A stretch of DNA of 64,000 nt, taken from Parasulfuritortus sp036391875 (GTDB lineage Bacteria > Pseudomonadota > Gammaproteobacteria > Burkholderiales > Thiobacillaceae). Positions 34,001 to 41,401 of this stretch are shown here, piece after piece. The notes beneath the pieces were generated by a model that ran no database searches, was not told the DNA's origin, and saw only the letters and a program-made list of their open reading frames with translations. Within the stretch, counting starts at the first letter, position 1; each line of letters begins with the position of its first letter. Both the position numbers and the translations under genes were made by a program. The stretch lies in contig DASVZA010000016.1 of NCBI GenBank assembly GCA_036391875.1, positions 124,001 through 188,000 on the forward strand. Direction: 5' to 3'.

Positions 34001-36513
34001 GCCGCATCGTTGAATTCGACGAAGCCGAAACTGTCCGGGTCGATCAGCAGGATGCCGTTGCCGGCTTGGCCGAAGATGGCGCCGAGCATCTGCTCGCGTT
34101 CCCGCAGCCGATCCACCATCTGCTTGCGTTCGGTGATGTCGTGAGCATAGCCGTACCAGATGGTCCCGCTGTCCGCCTCCTGTTTCGGCACCGACCAGCC
34201 CTCGATCCAGCGCAGTCCCTTGGCCGGATGCCGATAGCGGTATTCGTCGTGCCAGGGCTGCATCGCCTTGCGGCTCTCGGCGATCCCGTCCGTGATGCGC
34301 TGCAGGTCGTCCGGGTGGACGTGCGCCATCAAGGGTGCGCTATCCTCGGCCACCGCCTCGGCAGTCACGCCGAACAGGTCCTCAATCATGGGCGTGGCGA
34401 ACGGGATGCTGGCCTTGCCATCCGCCCGGACCTTGAACGAGAAGATGAGACCGGGCACGCTCAGGGCGATCTTCTCCAGTTGTTCCTGCAGCTCGCGGTG
34501 CTCGTGCTTGGCGGTGATGTCGCGGCCGATGCCCAGGACGCCGATGATGCGGCCTTCGCCGTCCAGCATCGGCGTCTTGATGGTTTCCAGCAGCGCCAGG
34601 CGCCGGTCCTCGGCGAAGACGACCCATTCCTCGTTGATGCTGGGGCTGCCCTTGGCCATGGCCCGCTTGTCCATCTCGCGGAAGAAGTCGGCCATGTCCT
34701 TTTCCACGAAATCGTAGTCGGTCCTGCCGACGATCTCGCTCTCCTTGGCGCCGAAGAAACGCTCGAAGGCCGGATTGCAACTTTGAAAGACGCCGGCCGT
34801 GTCCTTCAGCCAGATCAGATCGGGAATGGTATCGATCAGGGTCTTGAGTCGGATTCGTTCCGCCTCGGCCTGATCGCGCGCCATTTTCAGCGCCGTGATG
34901 TCGCGCACGATGCCGAACATGCCGATCACCTCGCCGCGCTCGTTCCTCAGCGGCCCCTTGATGGTCGAGAAGACCATCTCGCCGGCCGGCATGGTCAGCA
35001 CCTCCTCGCGGGTTTCGGTGCGGCCCTCGGCCATCACCAGGCGGTCCATCGCCATCAATTCGCGCGCCTCCTCGGGGGGGAACAGGACGGTGTCGTCGTG
35101 GCCGATCACCTCCTCCCGATGCTTGCCTGTGAAACGGCAGGCCGCTTCGTTGAACAGGATGTAGCGGCCTTGCAGATCCTTGGCGACAATGGCATCGGTC
35201 GCCGATTCGGACAGCGCGGACAGCACCTCCATGGCCCGCAGCGTCTCCGCCTCCTGCCGGCGCTGATCCAATACCCCGCGCAGCATCCACCGCTGGCGCA
35301 GCATGTAGGCGCCAACGATCAACCCGGCCACGGCCAGCAGATCGGCCAGGAAAATCCAGGACACCTCCTGCTTGATGCCGGCGTAGATCTCGGAGCGGTC
35401 CTCCTTGACCATCATTTTCCAGGGCGTTCCCTCGATCGATTGGGCCACGCCCAGGACCGGCACGTGACGATAGTCGACCCCTTCCAGGACCGCGCCCTGG
35501 CGGGATCCGCCCCGCGCCATCTGCACCGCCAGCACCTTCGAATCGCTCAGCGGAATGTGCAGCGAGAGCGCACTATCCTTGCGGAAGCGAAGTTCGTTCA
35601 GGTAGAGGAGCTCGTCGCCGTCGGGCCGGAACAACAATATCTCCCCACTCGCACTCTTCCCCGGCCAGGCCTGCAACATCGGATAGAAATCGGTTTTGGG
35701 TGCGGTCTGGAGTACCAGTGCCATGTTCTCCGGCCGCGGCAACGGCACCACGACATCCAGATTGACGGCATCGCCCGCGCGATACAGATCGGTAATCTCT
35801 ATCTGGTCAGCCGCCAGTGCCCGGCTGACGGAGTCCGTCAGCGCCGGAGCCCCGACCGGCGCATCGTTTCCCGTCGCCATGCGCACCCTGCCCCGCGCGT
35901 CGACCAGCAGCACGGCCCGATAGCCCAGGCTGCGGCGGATATTCTCCAGATGGGCCAGGATGAGTTGGGCATCGGCCGGATCCCCGGCCGCCAGCCAGCG
36001 CTGCAGGGGTTCCTCGAAAATAACGGAGCGCCGCAGCGCCTGGCCGATCAGCCGGTTTTTTTGCAGCCAGCCGACGACCTCGTCGTGCTTCAGGCTGGCG
36101 ATGGCCTCGAGCCGCTTGATCTCGCCGCCTTTCCACTTTTCCACCGTGTAGTAGGCGACGGCCAACCCGGCCACCAGGAACGCGGCGGCCAGCAGGCCGG
36201 TGATCGCCATGAGATGACGGGGCAGATAGGACGCGGCGAACTTGTCCTCCGACCGACTCGGCCTGCCTCCGCCGACCGTGCGTTGCAGCAGGATCAGCAG
36301 CAATGCTGAGGTGGCCACGACGAAGGCCCAGCCCTTGACGGTGCTGGCCAGGATGATGGTTGCCGGGTCGCTGAACAGCCACCTGACCGCCTGGTCCGAG
36401 AAAAGAATCCACAGCGCGGAAAAGGCGGCATAGACGATCACGATACGCGAGGCTCCGCCGCTGAGTACACGACGTAAAACGCTATCCCGACTTGGTGTTC
36501 TATCTGGAGCCAT
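31084..36513 (-). CDS. Giant membrane hybrid histidine kinase, sensor-PAS6-HisKA-HATPase-REC-HPt
   Basis: About 1809 aa. Two N-terminal hydrophobic helices (IVIVYAAFSALWILFS; GWAFVVATSALLLILLQ), a further helix (LMAITGLLAAAFLVAGLAVA), a periplasmic Cache-like region of about 230 residues, and another helix (WIFLADLLAVAGLIVGAYML). Six PAS domains follow, then HisKA (FLANMSHEIRTPMNAILGL), HATPase (GGTGLGLAITRQLAELMGG), receiver (ILMDMQMPVLSGLEATRR) and HPt (LTHAMKGAAGTLGLTRIQ). The start at 36513 is chosen because translation 5' of it is a shadow of the HD-GYP gene; no strong ribosome site is visible, so it could be coupled to that gene 92 bp away. Multiple PAS domains imply integration of several redox, light or ligand inputs. 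Confidence 0.88.
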   Translation of the reverse strand: MAPDRTPSRDSVLRRVLSGGASRIVIVYAAFSALWILFSDQAVRWLFSDPATIILASTVKGWAFVVATSALLLILLQRTVGGGRPSRSEDKFAASYLPRHLMAITGLLAAAFLVAGLAVAYYTVEKWKGGEIKRLEAIASLKHDEVVGWLQKNRLIGQALRRSVIFEEPLQRWLAAGDPADAQLILAHLENIRRSLGYRAVLLVDARGRVRMATGNDAPVGAPALTDSVSRALAADQIEITDLYRAGDAVNLDVVVPLPRPENMALVLQTAPKTDFYPMLQAWPGKSASGEILLFRPDGDELLYLNELRFRKDSALSLHIPLSDSKVLAVQMARGGSRQGAVLEGVDYRHVPVLGVAQSIEGTPWKMMVKEDRSEIYAGIKQEVSWIFLADLLAVAGLIVGAYMLRQRWMLRGVLDQRRQEAETLRAMEVLSALSESATDAIVAKDLQGRYILFNEAACRFTGKHREEVIGHDDTVLFPPEEARELMAMDRLVMAEGRTETREEVLTMPAGEMVFSTIKGPLRNERGEVIGMFGIVRDITALKMARDQAEAERIRLKTLIDTIPDLIWLKDTAGVFQSCNPAFERFFGAKESEIVGRTDYDFVEKDMADFFREMDKRAMAKGSPSINEEWVVFAEDRRLALLETIKTPMLDGEGRIIGVLGIGRDITAKHEHRELQEQLEKIALSVPGLIFSFKVRADGKASIPFATPMIEDLFGVTAEAVAEDSAPLMAHVHPDDLQRITDGIAESRKAMQPWHDEYRYRHPAKGLRWIEGWSVPKQEADSGTIWYGYAHDITERKQMVDRLREREQMLGAIFGQAGNGILLIDPDSFGFVEFNDAACEGLGYGRAEFASLNLLDISAEPERARSRLVGLMADRALLEFDSQHRSKDGSLRDLHASERVVAVQDRDYVLVIWTDITEKKRSERALQDSLQRFKDIVTVSADWIWEVDAEGRFTYASESVVDILGYRPEEVLGRTAFDFMPPAEADRVSAMFVAIIGRREAFRDLENTNRHRDGSLRHILTSGTPILDPQGKLLGYRGIDRDATAQLQARAELRKLSMAVEQTPESIIITDTEARIEYVNEAAIQSSGYARQELLGQNPRILQSTRTPRAVYQAMWMALAQGHPWKGEFINRRKNGEEYVELAQISPIRQADGRITHYLAVMEDITQQKRVQAELEQYRFHLEEMVSRRTAELADAKEIAESASRAKSAFLANMSHEIRTPMNAILGLSHLLGRRLTDPDSLDKLNKINGATNHLLSIIDDILDISKIEAGRLRLEEVDFSPDALFQHIHSLVQDSLQAKGLELSLDVGDLPSVLKGDVTRLRQALLNYVANAIKFTDRGRIAMRARVADAGGREILVRFEVSDTGIGIPRDKQSQLFRTFEQADNSTTRKYGGTGLGLAITRQLAELMGGEAGLESEPGKGSTFWFTARLGRREGAALAGAGKPGDVARYSAESELQRSHRGARVLLAEDNPINQEVTTALLGEVGLIVEVAANGAEAVAKAGRNHYDLILMDMQMPVLSGLEATRRIRAMPEQAAVPILAMTANTMSEDRERCLEAGMNDFVAKPVDPPTLYAALLKWLPPGRASAAPAPLPGQGDWADKLEKLPGVDYLLGLSNVRGNVPVYCRLLRKFVEHHGSDMAELQHSLQAGDVERARQLTHAMKGAAGTLGLTRIQKKAIDLQRALQLVDSKAEIDTLATAIEQEQADLAQAVAALGVTAEAERPFDRGALAALLPQLERRLDEGDVSSETMLFDNLALLRGGLGESTVKEIQFRIQNFDYETALGILRSAMTNKTGGGDGQGQESVDLR

Positions 36514-36605
36514 GTTTTGTTGTGGGGCAGGACTCAGCCCACTATAGCCCGCTTTGCCAGCGGCGACACGGCCTGCATGGGCCTCGACGAATCTGATCGC
36601 GCCTC

Positions 36606-37712
36606 CTACTCCGCTTCCGAATAGCGCATGGCGATATCCCTGAAGGTCTCCTGCAGATCGAGGTAGGCATCCACCACGTCGGGATCGAATTGCTTGTCCC
36701 GCCCATCCAGGATGATCTGTTTGGCGTCCTCGAAGGAAAAAGGCTCCTTGTAGACTCGGCGATTGATGAGGGCATCGAATACATCGGCCAGGGTCATGAG
36801 CCGCGCCGAGATGGGGATGGCATCGCCCTTCAAGCCGTCGGGATAGCCCGAGCCGTCCCAGCGTTCGTGGTGCCAATGGGCGATTTCCTTGGCCAGGATC
36901 AGGAATGCCACCGGCCGCTCGGCATCCCGCTCGGCCTGTTCGATGGCCTCGGCGCCGAGCTGGGCGTGGGTCTTCATGACGGCCCATTCCTCTGGCGTCA
37001 GCTTGCCGGGTTTGAGCAGGATGTGATCGGGAATGCCGACCTTGCCGATGTCGTGCAGCGGCGCCGACTTGGTGAGCAGTTCGATGTTCGTGTCGGTCAG
37101 GAATTCGGCGAACCGGGGGTGGGACTGCAGATGCTGCGCCAGGGCGCGGACGTATTCCTGTGTGCGCCGGATGTGGTTGCCGGTCTCCGGGTCGCGTGTT
37201 TCCGCCAGGCGAGCCAGGGCGTGGATACTGACGTCCTGGATCAGCCGGTTCTCGCCCATGCGCCTGGCCACCTCGCTTTCGAGAAAGGCATTCTGGTCGC
37301 GCAGGAAGTCGCTGGCCCGCTTGAGCGCCAGTTGGGTATGCACCCGGGCCAGCACGATGCGCGGCCGCAGCGGCTTGGCGATGTAGTCCGCCGCGCCCAT
37401 TTCCAGGCCCCGCTCCTCGTCTTCCACCGCATTCATGGCGGTCACGAAAATGACCGGGATGCCTCGGGTGTGCGGGTCGCCCTGCAGATGGCGGAAGACT
37501 TCGTAGCCGTCCATGTCCGGCATCATGACGTCGAGCAGGATCAGGTCCGGCCTGGGTTGGGCAGCCGAAAGCTTGAGCGCCCGCGCGCCCGAATTGGCCG
37601 CCAGCACCCGATAGTCGGGCTGCAGCAACTCGGCCAGCACGGCCAGATTTTCAGGCGCGTCGTCGACGATCAGAATCGTATTCTGTTCGATCCCTGGTGT
37701 TGTCGAGTTCAT
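36606..37712 (-). CDS. Response regulator with HD-GYP c-di-GMP phosphodiesterase domain
   Basis: A 368-aa protein. The receiver (1-130) has ILIVDDAPENL, LILLDVMMPDMDGYEVFRHL with Asp61, and ADYIAKPLRPRIV. The HD-GYP domain (about 165-350) has ETGNHIRRTQEYV, KSAPLHDIGKVGIPDHILLK with the HD pair, IAHWHHERWDGSGYPDGLKG with the complete GYP loop, and LMTLADVFDALINRR. All metal ligands are present, so it should hydrolyse c-di-GMP when phosphorylated. It is the first gene of the signalling block and the likely output of the downstream kinases. It is divergent from sulfide:quinone oxidoreductase across 168 bp. No GGDEF partner is in the same operon, though one lies at 44306. Confidence 0.93.
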   Translation of the reverse strand: MNSTTPGIEQNTILIVDDAPENLAVLAELLQPDYRVLAANSGARALKLSAAQPRPDLILLDVMMPDMDGYEVFRHLQGDPHTRGIPVIFVTAMNAVEDEERGLEMGAADYIAKPLRPRIVLARVHTQLALKRASDFLRDQNAFLESEVARRMGENRLIQDVSIHALARLAETRDPETGNHIRRTQEYVRALAQHLQSHPRFAEFLTDTNIELLTKSAPLHDIGKVGIPDHILLKPGKLTPEEWAVMKTHAQLGAEAIEQAERDAERPVAFLILAKEIAHWHHERWDGSGYPDGLKGDAIPISARLMTLADVFDALINRRVYKEPFSFEDAKQIILDGRDKQFDPDVVDAYLDLQETFRDIAMRYSEAE

Positions 37713-37739
37713 GATTCAACATGACTTAATTATTGGTAA

Positions 37740-37813
37740 GTCACAGTATGGGTGATTCCGGCTGGCCCGCAACCACTATCCAAGTGTGCCAATGTTAATT
37801 GTCACAGTACGGG
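37740..37813. repeat. Direct repeat in the sqr upstream region
   Basis: GTCACAGTATGGG (37740-37752) recurs as GTCACAGTACGGG (37801-37813), 12 of 13 bases, 61 bp apart start to start, or nearly six helical turns. Both copies are preceded by an AT-rich stretch containing GGTAA or GTTAA. They lie in the 168-bp gap between the HD-GYP gene and sqr. They could be binding sites for a regulator of either gene, but no such protein is identified here. Confidence 0.4.
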
Positions 37814-37880
37814 GTTATTGTCTTAATATGAATTTTCGACAGTTGGCTATGTCTCAACTTTCCAGGACGGAGGAGAAAAA

Positions 37881-39158
37881 ATGGCACACGTAATCATCAT
37901 CGGCGGCAGCACCGGCGGTCTGCCGGCGGCCTACGACATCAAGGCCGAACTGGGCAGCGGCCATCAGGTCACCGTCGTCTCGGCCGGACCCAATTTCCAT
38001 TTCGTCCCCTCCAATCCCTGGGTCGCGGTCGGCTGGCGGACACGCGACGACATCAGCTTCGCCTTGGAAGGCCCGCTCAAGAAGAAGAACATCGATTTCA
38101 TCGCCCAGCCGGTGACCGAGATCAAGCCGGACGACAACCAGATCGTCCTGCGCGACGGCCGCACCCTGCACTACGACTATCTGGTCATCGCCACCGGCCC
38201 GAAGCTGGCCTTCGAGGAAGTCGAGGGCCTCGGCCCCAAGGGCCATACGGTTTCGGTCTGCACCGTCGACCACGCCGAGGAGGCCCACGACAAGTGGAAG
38301 AAGTTCGTCACCGACCCCGGCCCGATCGTGGTCGGCGCGGTCCAGGGCGCATCCTGCTTCGGCCCCGCCTACGAGTTCGCCATGATCATGGACACCGATC
38401 TGTGCCGCCGCCAGATCCGAGACAAGGTGCCGATGACCTACGTCACCTCCGAACCCTACATCGGCCACCTGGGCCTGGGCGGCGTCGGCGACTCCAAGGG
38501 TCTTTTGGAAGCCGAGCTGCGCCAGCGCCACATCAAGTGGATCTGCAACGCCAAGGTGACCAAGGTCGAGGAAGGCAAGATGTTCGTCGCCGAGCACAAC
38601 GACAAGGGCGAGGTGATCAAGGAACACGAACTGCCCTTCAAGTATTCCATGATGCTGCCCGCCTTCAAGGGCGTGGACGCCGTGGCCGCGGTCGGCGAGA
38701 ACCTGGTCAACCCGCGCGGCTTCGTCAAGGTCGACCAGTACCAACGCAACCCGAAATGGAAGAACGTCTACTCGGTCGGCGTCTGCATCGCCATCCCACC
38801 GGTCGAAGTCACCCCGGTGCCGACCGGCACGCCCAAGACCGGCTACATGATCGAATCCATGGTCACCGCCGTGGCCAACAACATCAAGCACGACATCAAG
38901 GGCGAAGAGCCCGAATCGGTCGCCACCTGGAACGCCTTCTGCCTGGCCGACATGGGCGACACCGGCGCCGCCTTCATCGCCCTGCCCCAGATTCCGCCGC
39001 GCAACGTGACCTGGGCCAAGCAGGGCAAGTGGGTGCACTGGGCCAAGGCCTTCTTCGAGAAGTATTTCATCTGGAACATGAAACGCGGCAACACCGAACC
39101 GCTGTATCAGAAGCTGGCCCTGAAGATCATGGGCGTCGGCCGCCTGAAGAACAAATAG
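37881..39158 (+). CDS. sqr: Sulfide:quinone oxidoreductase
   Basis: A 425-aa flavoprotein oxidising sulfide to polysulfide and passing electrons to the quinone pool at the inner membrane. VIIIGGSTGGLPAAYDIKAE is the FAD site. Cys127 (HTVSVCTVD), Cys159 (AVQGASCFGPAYEF) and Cys354 (WNAFCLADMGD) correspond to the three catalytic cysteines of the Acidithiobacillus ferrooxidans enzyme (Cys128, Cys160, Cys356). IPPVEVTPVPTGTPKTGYMI and the amphipathic C-terminus (WAKAFFEKYFIWNMKRGN) match that enzyme too. GGAGGAG precedes the ATG. A rho-independent terminator follows, so it is monocistronic. With all three cysteines it is a true SQR rather than a flavocytochrome c subunit. Confidence 0.92.
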   Translation: MAHVIIIGGSTGGLPAAYDIKAELGSGHQVTVVSAGPNFHFVPSNPWVAVGWRTRDDISFALEGPLKKKNIDFIAQPVTEIKPDDNQIVLRDGRTLHYDYLVIATGPKLAFEEVEGLGPKGHTVSVCTVDHAEEAHDKWKKFVTDPGPIVVGAVQGASCFGPAYEFAMIMDTDLCRRQIRDKVPMTYVTSEPYIGHLGLGGVGDSKGLLEAELRQRHIKWICNAKVTKVEEGKMFVAEHNDKGEVIKEHELPFKYSMMLPAFKGVDAVAAVGENLVNPRGFVKVDQYQRNPKWKNVYSVGVCIAIPPVEVTPVPTGTPKTGYMIESMVTAVANNIKHDIKGEEPESVATWNAFCLADMGDTGAAFIALPQIPPRNVTWAKQGKWVHWAKAFFEKYFIWNMKRGNTEPLYQKLALKIMGVGRLKNK

Positions 39159-39179
39159 ACCCGTCGGCTCCGGCACGCC

Positions 39180-39214
39180 AAAGGCCCGGCTATCGCCGGG
39201 CCTTTAGTTTTTCT
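39180..39214 (+). terminator. Rho-independent terminator of sqr
   Basis: AAAGGCCCGGC (39180-39190), loop TATC, and GCCGGGCCTTT (39195-39205) form a perfect 11-bp stem followed by AGTTTTTCT. It begins 21 nt after the sqr stop and separates sqr from the marR promoter. Confidence 0.92.
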
Positions 39215-39246
39215 ATCCGCCCCGTCAAGAAAAAATCACACAAAAG

Positions 39247-39278
39247 TAGTTGCTAGTGAAACTATTTCCATAGTTATC
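39247..39278. promoter_or_regulatory. MarR-type operator with overlapping promoter
   Basis: Two overlapping inverted repeats precede the marR-like gene. TAGTT (39247-39251) is paired with AACTA (39260-39264) across GCTAGTGA; and AACTAT (39260-39265) is paired with ATAGTT (39270-39275) across TTCC. A possible -35 TTGCTA (39250) and a -10 in TATCAT (39275-39280) or AGTTAT overlap them. TAGTTGCTA-type palindromes are typical of MarR regulators controlling efflux operons. I expect autorepression of the marR-emr operon, relieved by a ligand. Confidence 0.6.
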
Positions 39279-39311
39279 ATTGTCGCCAGATTCAACCGGA
39301 GAGGGATGTAA

Positions 39312-39821
39312 GTGAAGCTGGATTTCTCCCAATACGAGCAAGGCATCGAGCGCATCTCCCGGCAACTGCCCGGCATGCCGCAGGACCGGGTCGTGCTCAA
39401 CCGCCTGTTCTTCTTCATGTTCAAGGAGCTGGACGAAATCTATAACCAGCTCCTGGCCGAGTTCGGCCTGAACAGTTCCTCCTTCCTCGCCCTCGCCATG
39501 TTGATGAGTAGCCAAGGCGGCCAGCTCAACCCTTGCGATCTGAGCGGCGCCCTGATCGCCTCCCGCACCAACGTCACCCGGATGACCGACGAACTGGTCA
39601 ACGCCGGCTGGGTCGACCGCAAGCCCAGCACCGGTGACCGGCGCCGGGTGGAACTGTCGCTGACCGAGGCCGGTCGCCAGCTGGTGCTCAAGGTATTGCC
39701 CCCGGTCTGGAAACTGATCGAGCGGCAATGGGCGGATTTCAGCCCGGCCGAGGTCGCCGAATTCGATCGGCTGCTGCGCAAGATGCTGGCCAGCCTCGAC
39801 CGGTTCCGGGAATCGCTATGA
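39312..39821 (+). CDS. MarR family transcriptional regulator
   Basis: A 169-aa winged-helix repressor. Residues 45-125 form the DNA-binding domain: FGLNSSSFLALAMLM, CDLSGALIASRTNVTRMTDE (recognition helix), LVNAGWVDRKPSTGDRRRVE (wing with the conserved DxR) and LSLTEAGRQLVLKV. N- and C-terminal helices would dimerise. The GTG start at 39312 has GGAGAGGG before it. Paired palindromes in front of the gene look like its operator, and it precedes an outer-membrane channel, a membrane fusion protein and an MFS pump, so it is the likely EmrR-type local repressor responding to toxic aromatics or drugs. The inducer cannot be predicted. Confidence 0.88.
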   Translation: MKLDFSQYEQGIERISRQLPGMPQDRVVLNRLFFFMFKELDEIYNQLLAEFGLNSSSFLALAMLMSSQGGQLNPCDLSGALIASRTNVTRMTDELVNAGWVDRKPSTGDRRRVELSLTEAGRQLVLKVLPPVWKLIERQWADFSPAEVAEFDRLLRKMLASLDRFRESL

Positions 39822-39903
39822 AACCGGCCTCGCCCATTCCCACAATATTTCCACGCCTCTTCCGTCTACAGGACATGGATACCTACTTCGATCAACCGCA
39901 TCA

Positions 39904-39937
39904 CCGCGGCGCAGCCCGGAATGAGCGTTCGCCGCGG
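39904..39937. repeat. Inverted repeat in the marR-channel gap
   Basis: CCGCGGCG (39904-39911) and CGCCGCGG (39930-39937) are perfect 8-bp arms with an 18-base loop, in the 155-bp non-coding gap between marR and the outer-membrane channel gene. No T-tract follows. It could form a stable mRNA hairpin setting different expression of the regulator and the pump genes; a chance GC-rich match is possible. Confidence 0.35.
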
Positions 39938-39976
39938 GCGCGGTCGGGAGCCTTGCGCACCTCACGTGGCGATTTC

Positions 39977-41401
39977 ATGAAACGCTTGCTGCCCATGCTG
40001 CTGCTGGGCCTGGCCGGCTGCGCCCAGTTGCCGCGCGACCTGCCGCCACGCCCGAGCATGAGCACGCCCGAAGCGGCCAACACCATGTCGACCCTGGCCG
40101 GCGACATAGGCCCGACTGCCGGCAAGCCGGCGACGGACCACTGGTGGCAGGCATTCGGCCTGGCCGACCTGGACCGTTTGATCGACACCGCGCTCAAGGA
40201 CCAGCCCGACCTGGCCGCCGCCCAGGCCCGCCTGCGCCTGGCCGACCAGGCGGAGCGCCTGGCCCGCCTGGAAGCCGATGTCCATTACTCCACCGACGCC
40301 TCCATCGTCCGCGAGCACCTCAGCCGGAACGGCCTGTTCCCGCCGCCGATGGGGGGCAGCACCATCAACCTGACCGACGTCACCCAGAACCTCTCCTACA
40401 ACCTCGACTGGTGGGGCAAGAACCGGGCCCTGATCCGGGCCGCCGGCAACGAGAAGCAGGCCGCGCTCGACGAGGCCGCGGCCGTCCGGCTGGCGGTCGC
40501 CGCCGCCGTGGCCGATACCTATTTCGCCTGGGCCGACGTCCACGACCAGCTGACGGTCGCCCGCGAACTGGAGCAACGCCACCGCCAGGAACACGACCTG
40601 CTCCAGGCCCGCTTCAAGCTGGGCCTGGATTCCGCCCAGCCCCTGATCGACGCCCGCAAGAAACTCGATCTGGATAGCGACGACATCCAGGCACTGGTCT
40701 ATCTGGACCGTTCCCTGAGCTACCGGATGAGCGCCCTGATCGGCTCAGACCCGGATCATGCCGCACTGCTGCCGACGCCCAGCCTCAAGGCCCAAACGCC
40801 GGCGTTGCCTGGAAGCATGCCGCTCGGCTGGCTGGCGCTCCGGCCCGACATCGCCGCCCTGCGCGCCCGGGTGGAAGCCGCCGCCGACCAGAGCGACGCA
40901 GCCAAGGCCGATTTCTATCCCAACCTCGATCTGCGCATGATGGTCGGCCTGGAAACACTGGACCTGAGCAAGCTGCTCCAGGCCGGCAGCCTGCAAGCCT
41001 CGATCGGCCCGTCGCTGCACCTGCCGATCTTCAACACCCACACCCTGCGCGCCAAGCTGGGCATGCGGGAAGCGGATTACGCGGCCGCCGTCGCGGCCTA
41101 CAACCGCGCCATCCTCGACGCCGCGCGCCAGGCCGCCGACGCCTATGCCCTGGTCGCCAGCCTGGAACAGCGCAACCAGGCCCAGCAACGGGCCATGGCC
41201 GAAAGCCGGCGGACCTACGCCCTGGCCGAGCAGCGCCAGCGGCTCGGCCTGGCCGCGCCGCTCGATGCGCTGGAAGCGGACAGCGCCCTGCTCGGCCAAC
41301 AGATGAGCGACATTGAAACCCAAGCCTCCCGCCTGCGCGCCCGTGTGGCGTTGTTCAAGGCACTGGGTGGCGACGCCACCATCAAGGACACGACACCATG
41401 A
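39977..41401 (+). CDS. Outer-membrane efflux channel, NodT/TolC-type lipoprotein
   Basis: A 474-aa protein. MKRLLPMLLLGLAGCAQLPR is a lipoprotein signal with lipobox LAGC. The conserved WWQAFG motif follows, then two OEP repeats (about 80-270 and 290-470) with long helices such as LAAAQARLRLADQAERLARL and coil-forming EQRHRQEHDLLQARFKLGL. The family forms trimeric beta-barrel channels with periplasmic helical tunnels. NLSYNLDWWGKNRALIRAAG is the typical 'DLWG'-like segment. The ATG at 39977 is chosen because it begins the lipoprotein signal; the long 5' extension is non-coding. Its stop overlaps the next gene by four bases, so it is the dedicated outlet of the pump. Confidence 0.9.
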   Translation: MKRLLPMLLLGLAGCAQLPRDLPPRPSMSTPEAANTMSTLAGDIGPTAGKPATDHWWQAFGLADLDRLIDTALKDQPDLAAAQARLRLADQAERLARLEADVHYSTDASIVREHLSRNGLFPPPMGGSTINLTDVTQNLSYNLDWWGKNRALIRAAGNEKQAALDEAAAVRLAVAAAVADTYFAWADVHDQLTVARELEQRHRQEHDLLQARFKLGLDSAQPLIDARKKLDLDSDDIQALVYLDRSLSYRMSALIGSDPDHAALLPTPSLKAQTPALPGSMPLGWLALRPDIAALRARVEAAADQSDAAKADFYPNLDLRMMVGLETLDLSKLLQAGSLQASIGPSLHLPIFNTHTLRAKLGMREADYAAAVAAYNRAILDAARQAADAYALVASLEQRNQAQQRAMAESRRTYALAEQRQRLGLAAPLDALEADSALLGQQMSDIETQASRLRARVALFKALGGDATIKDTTP

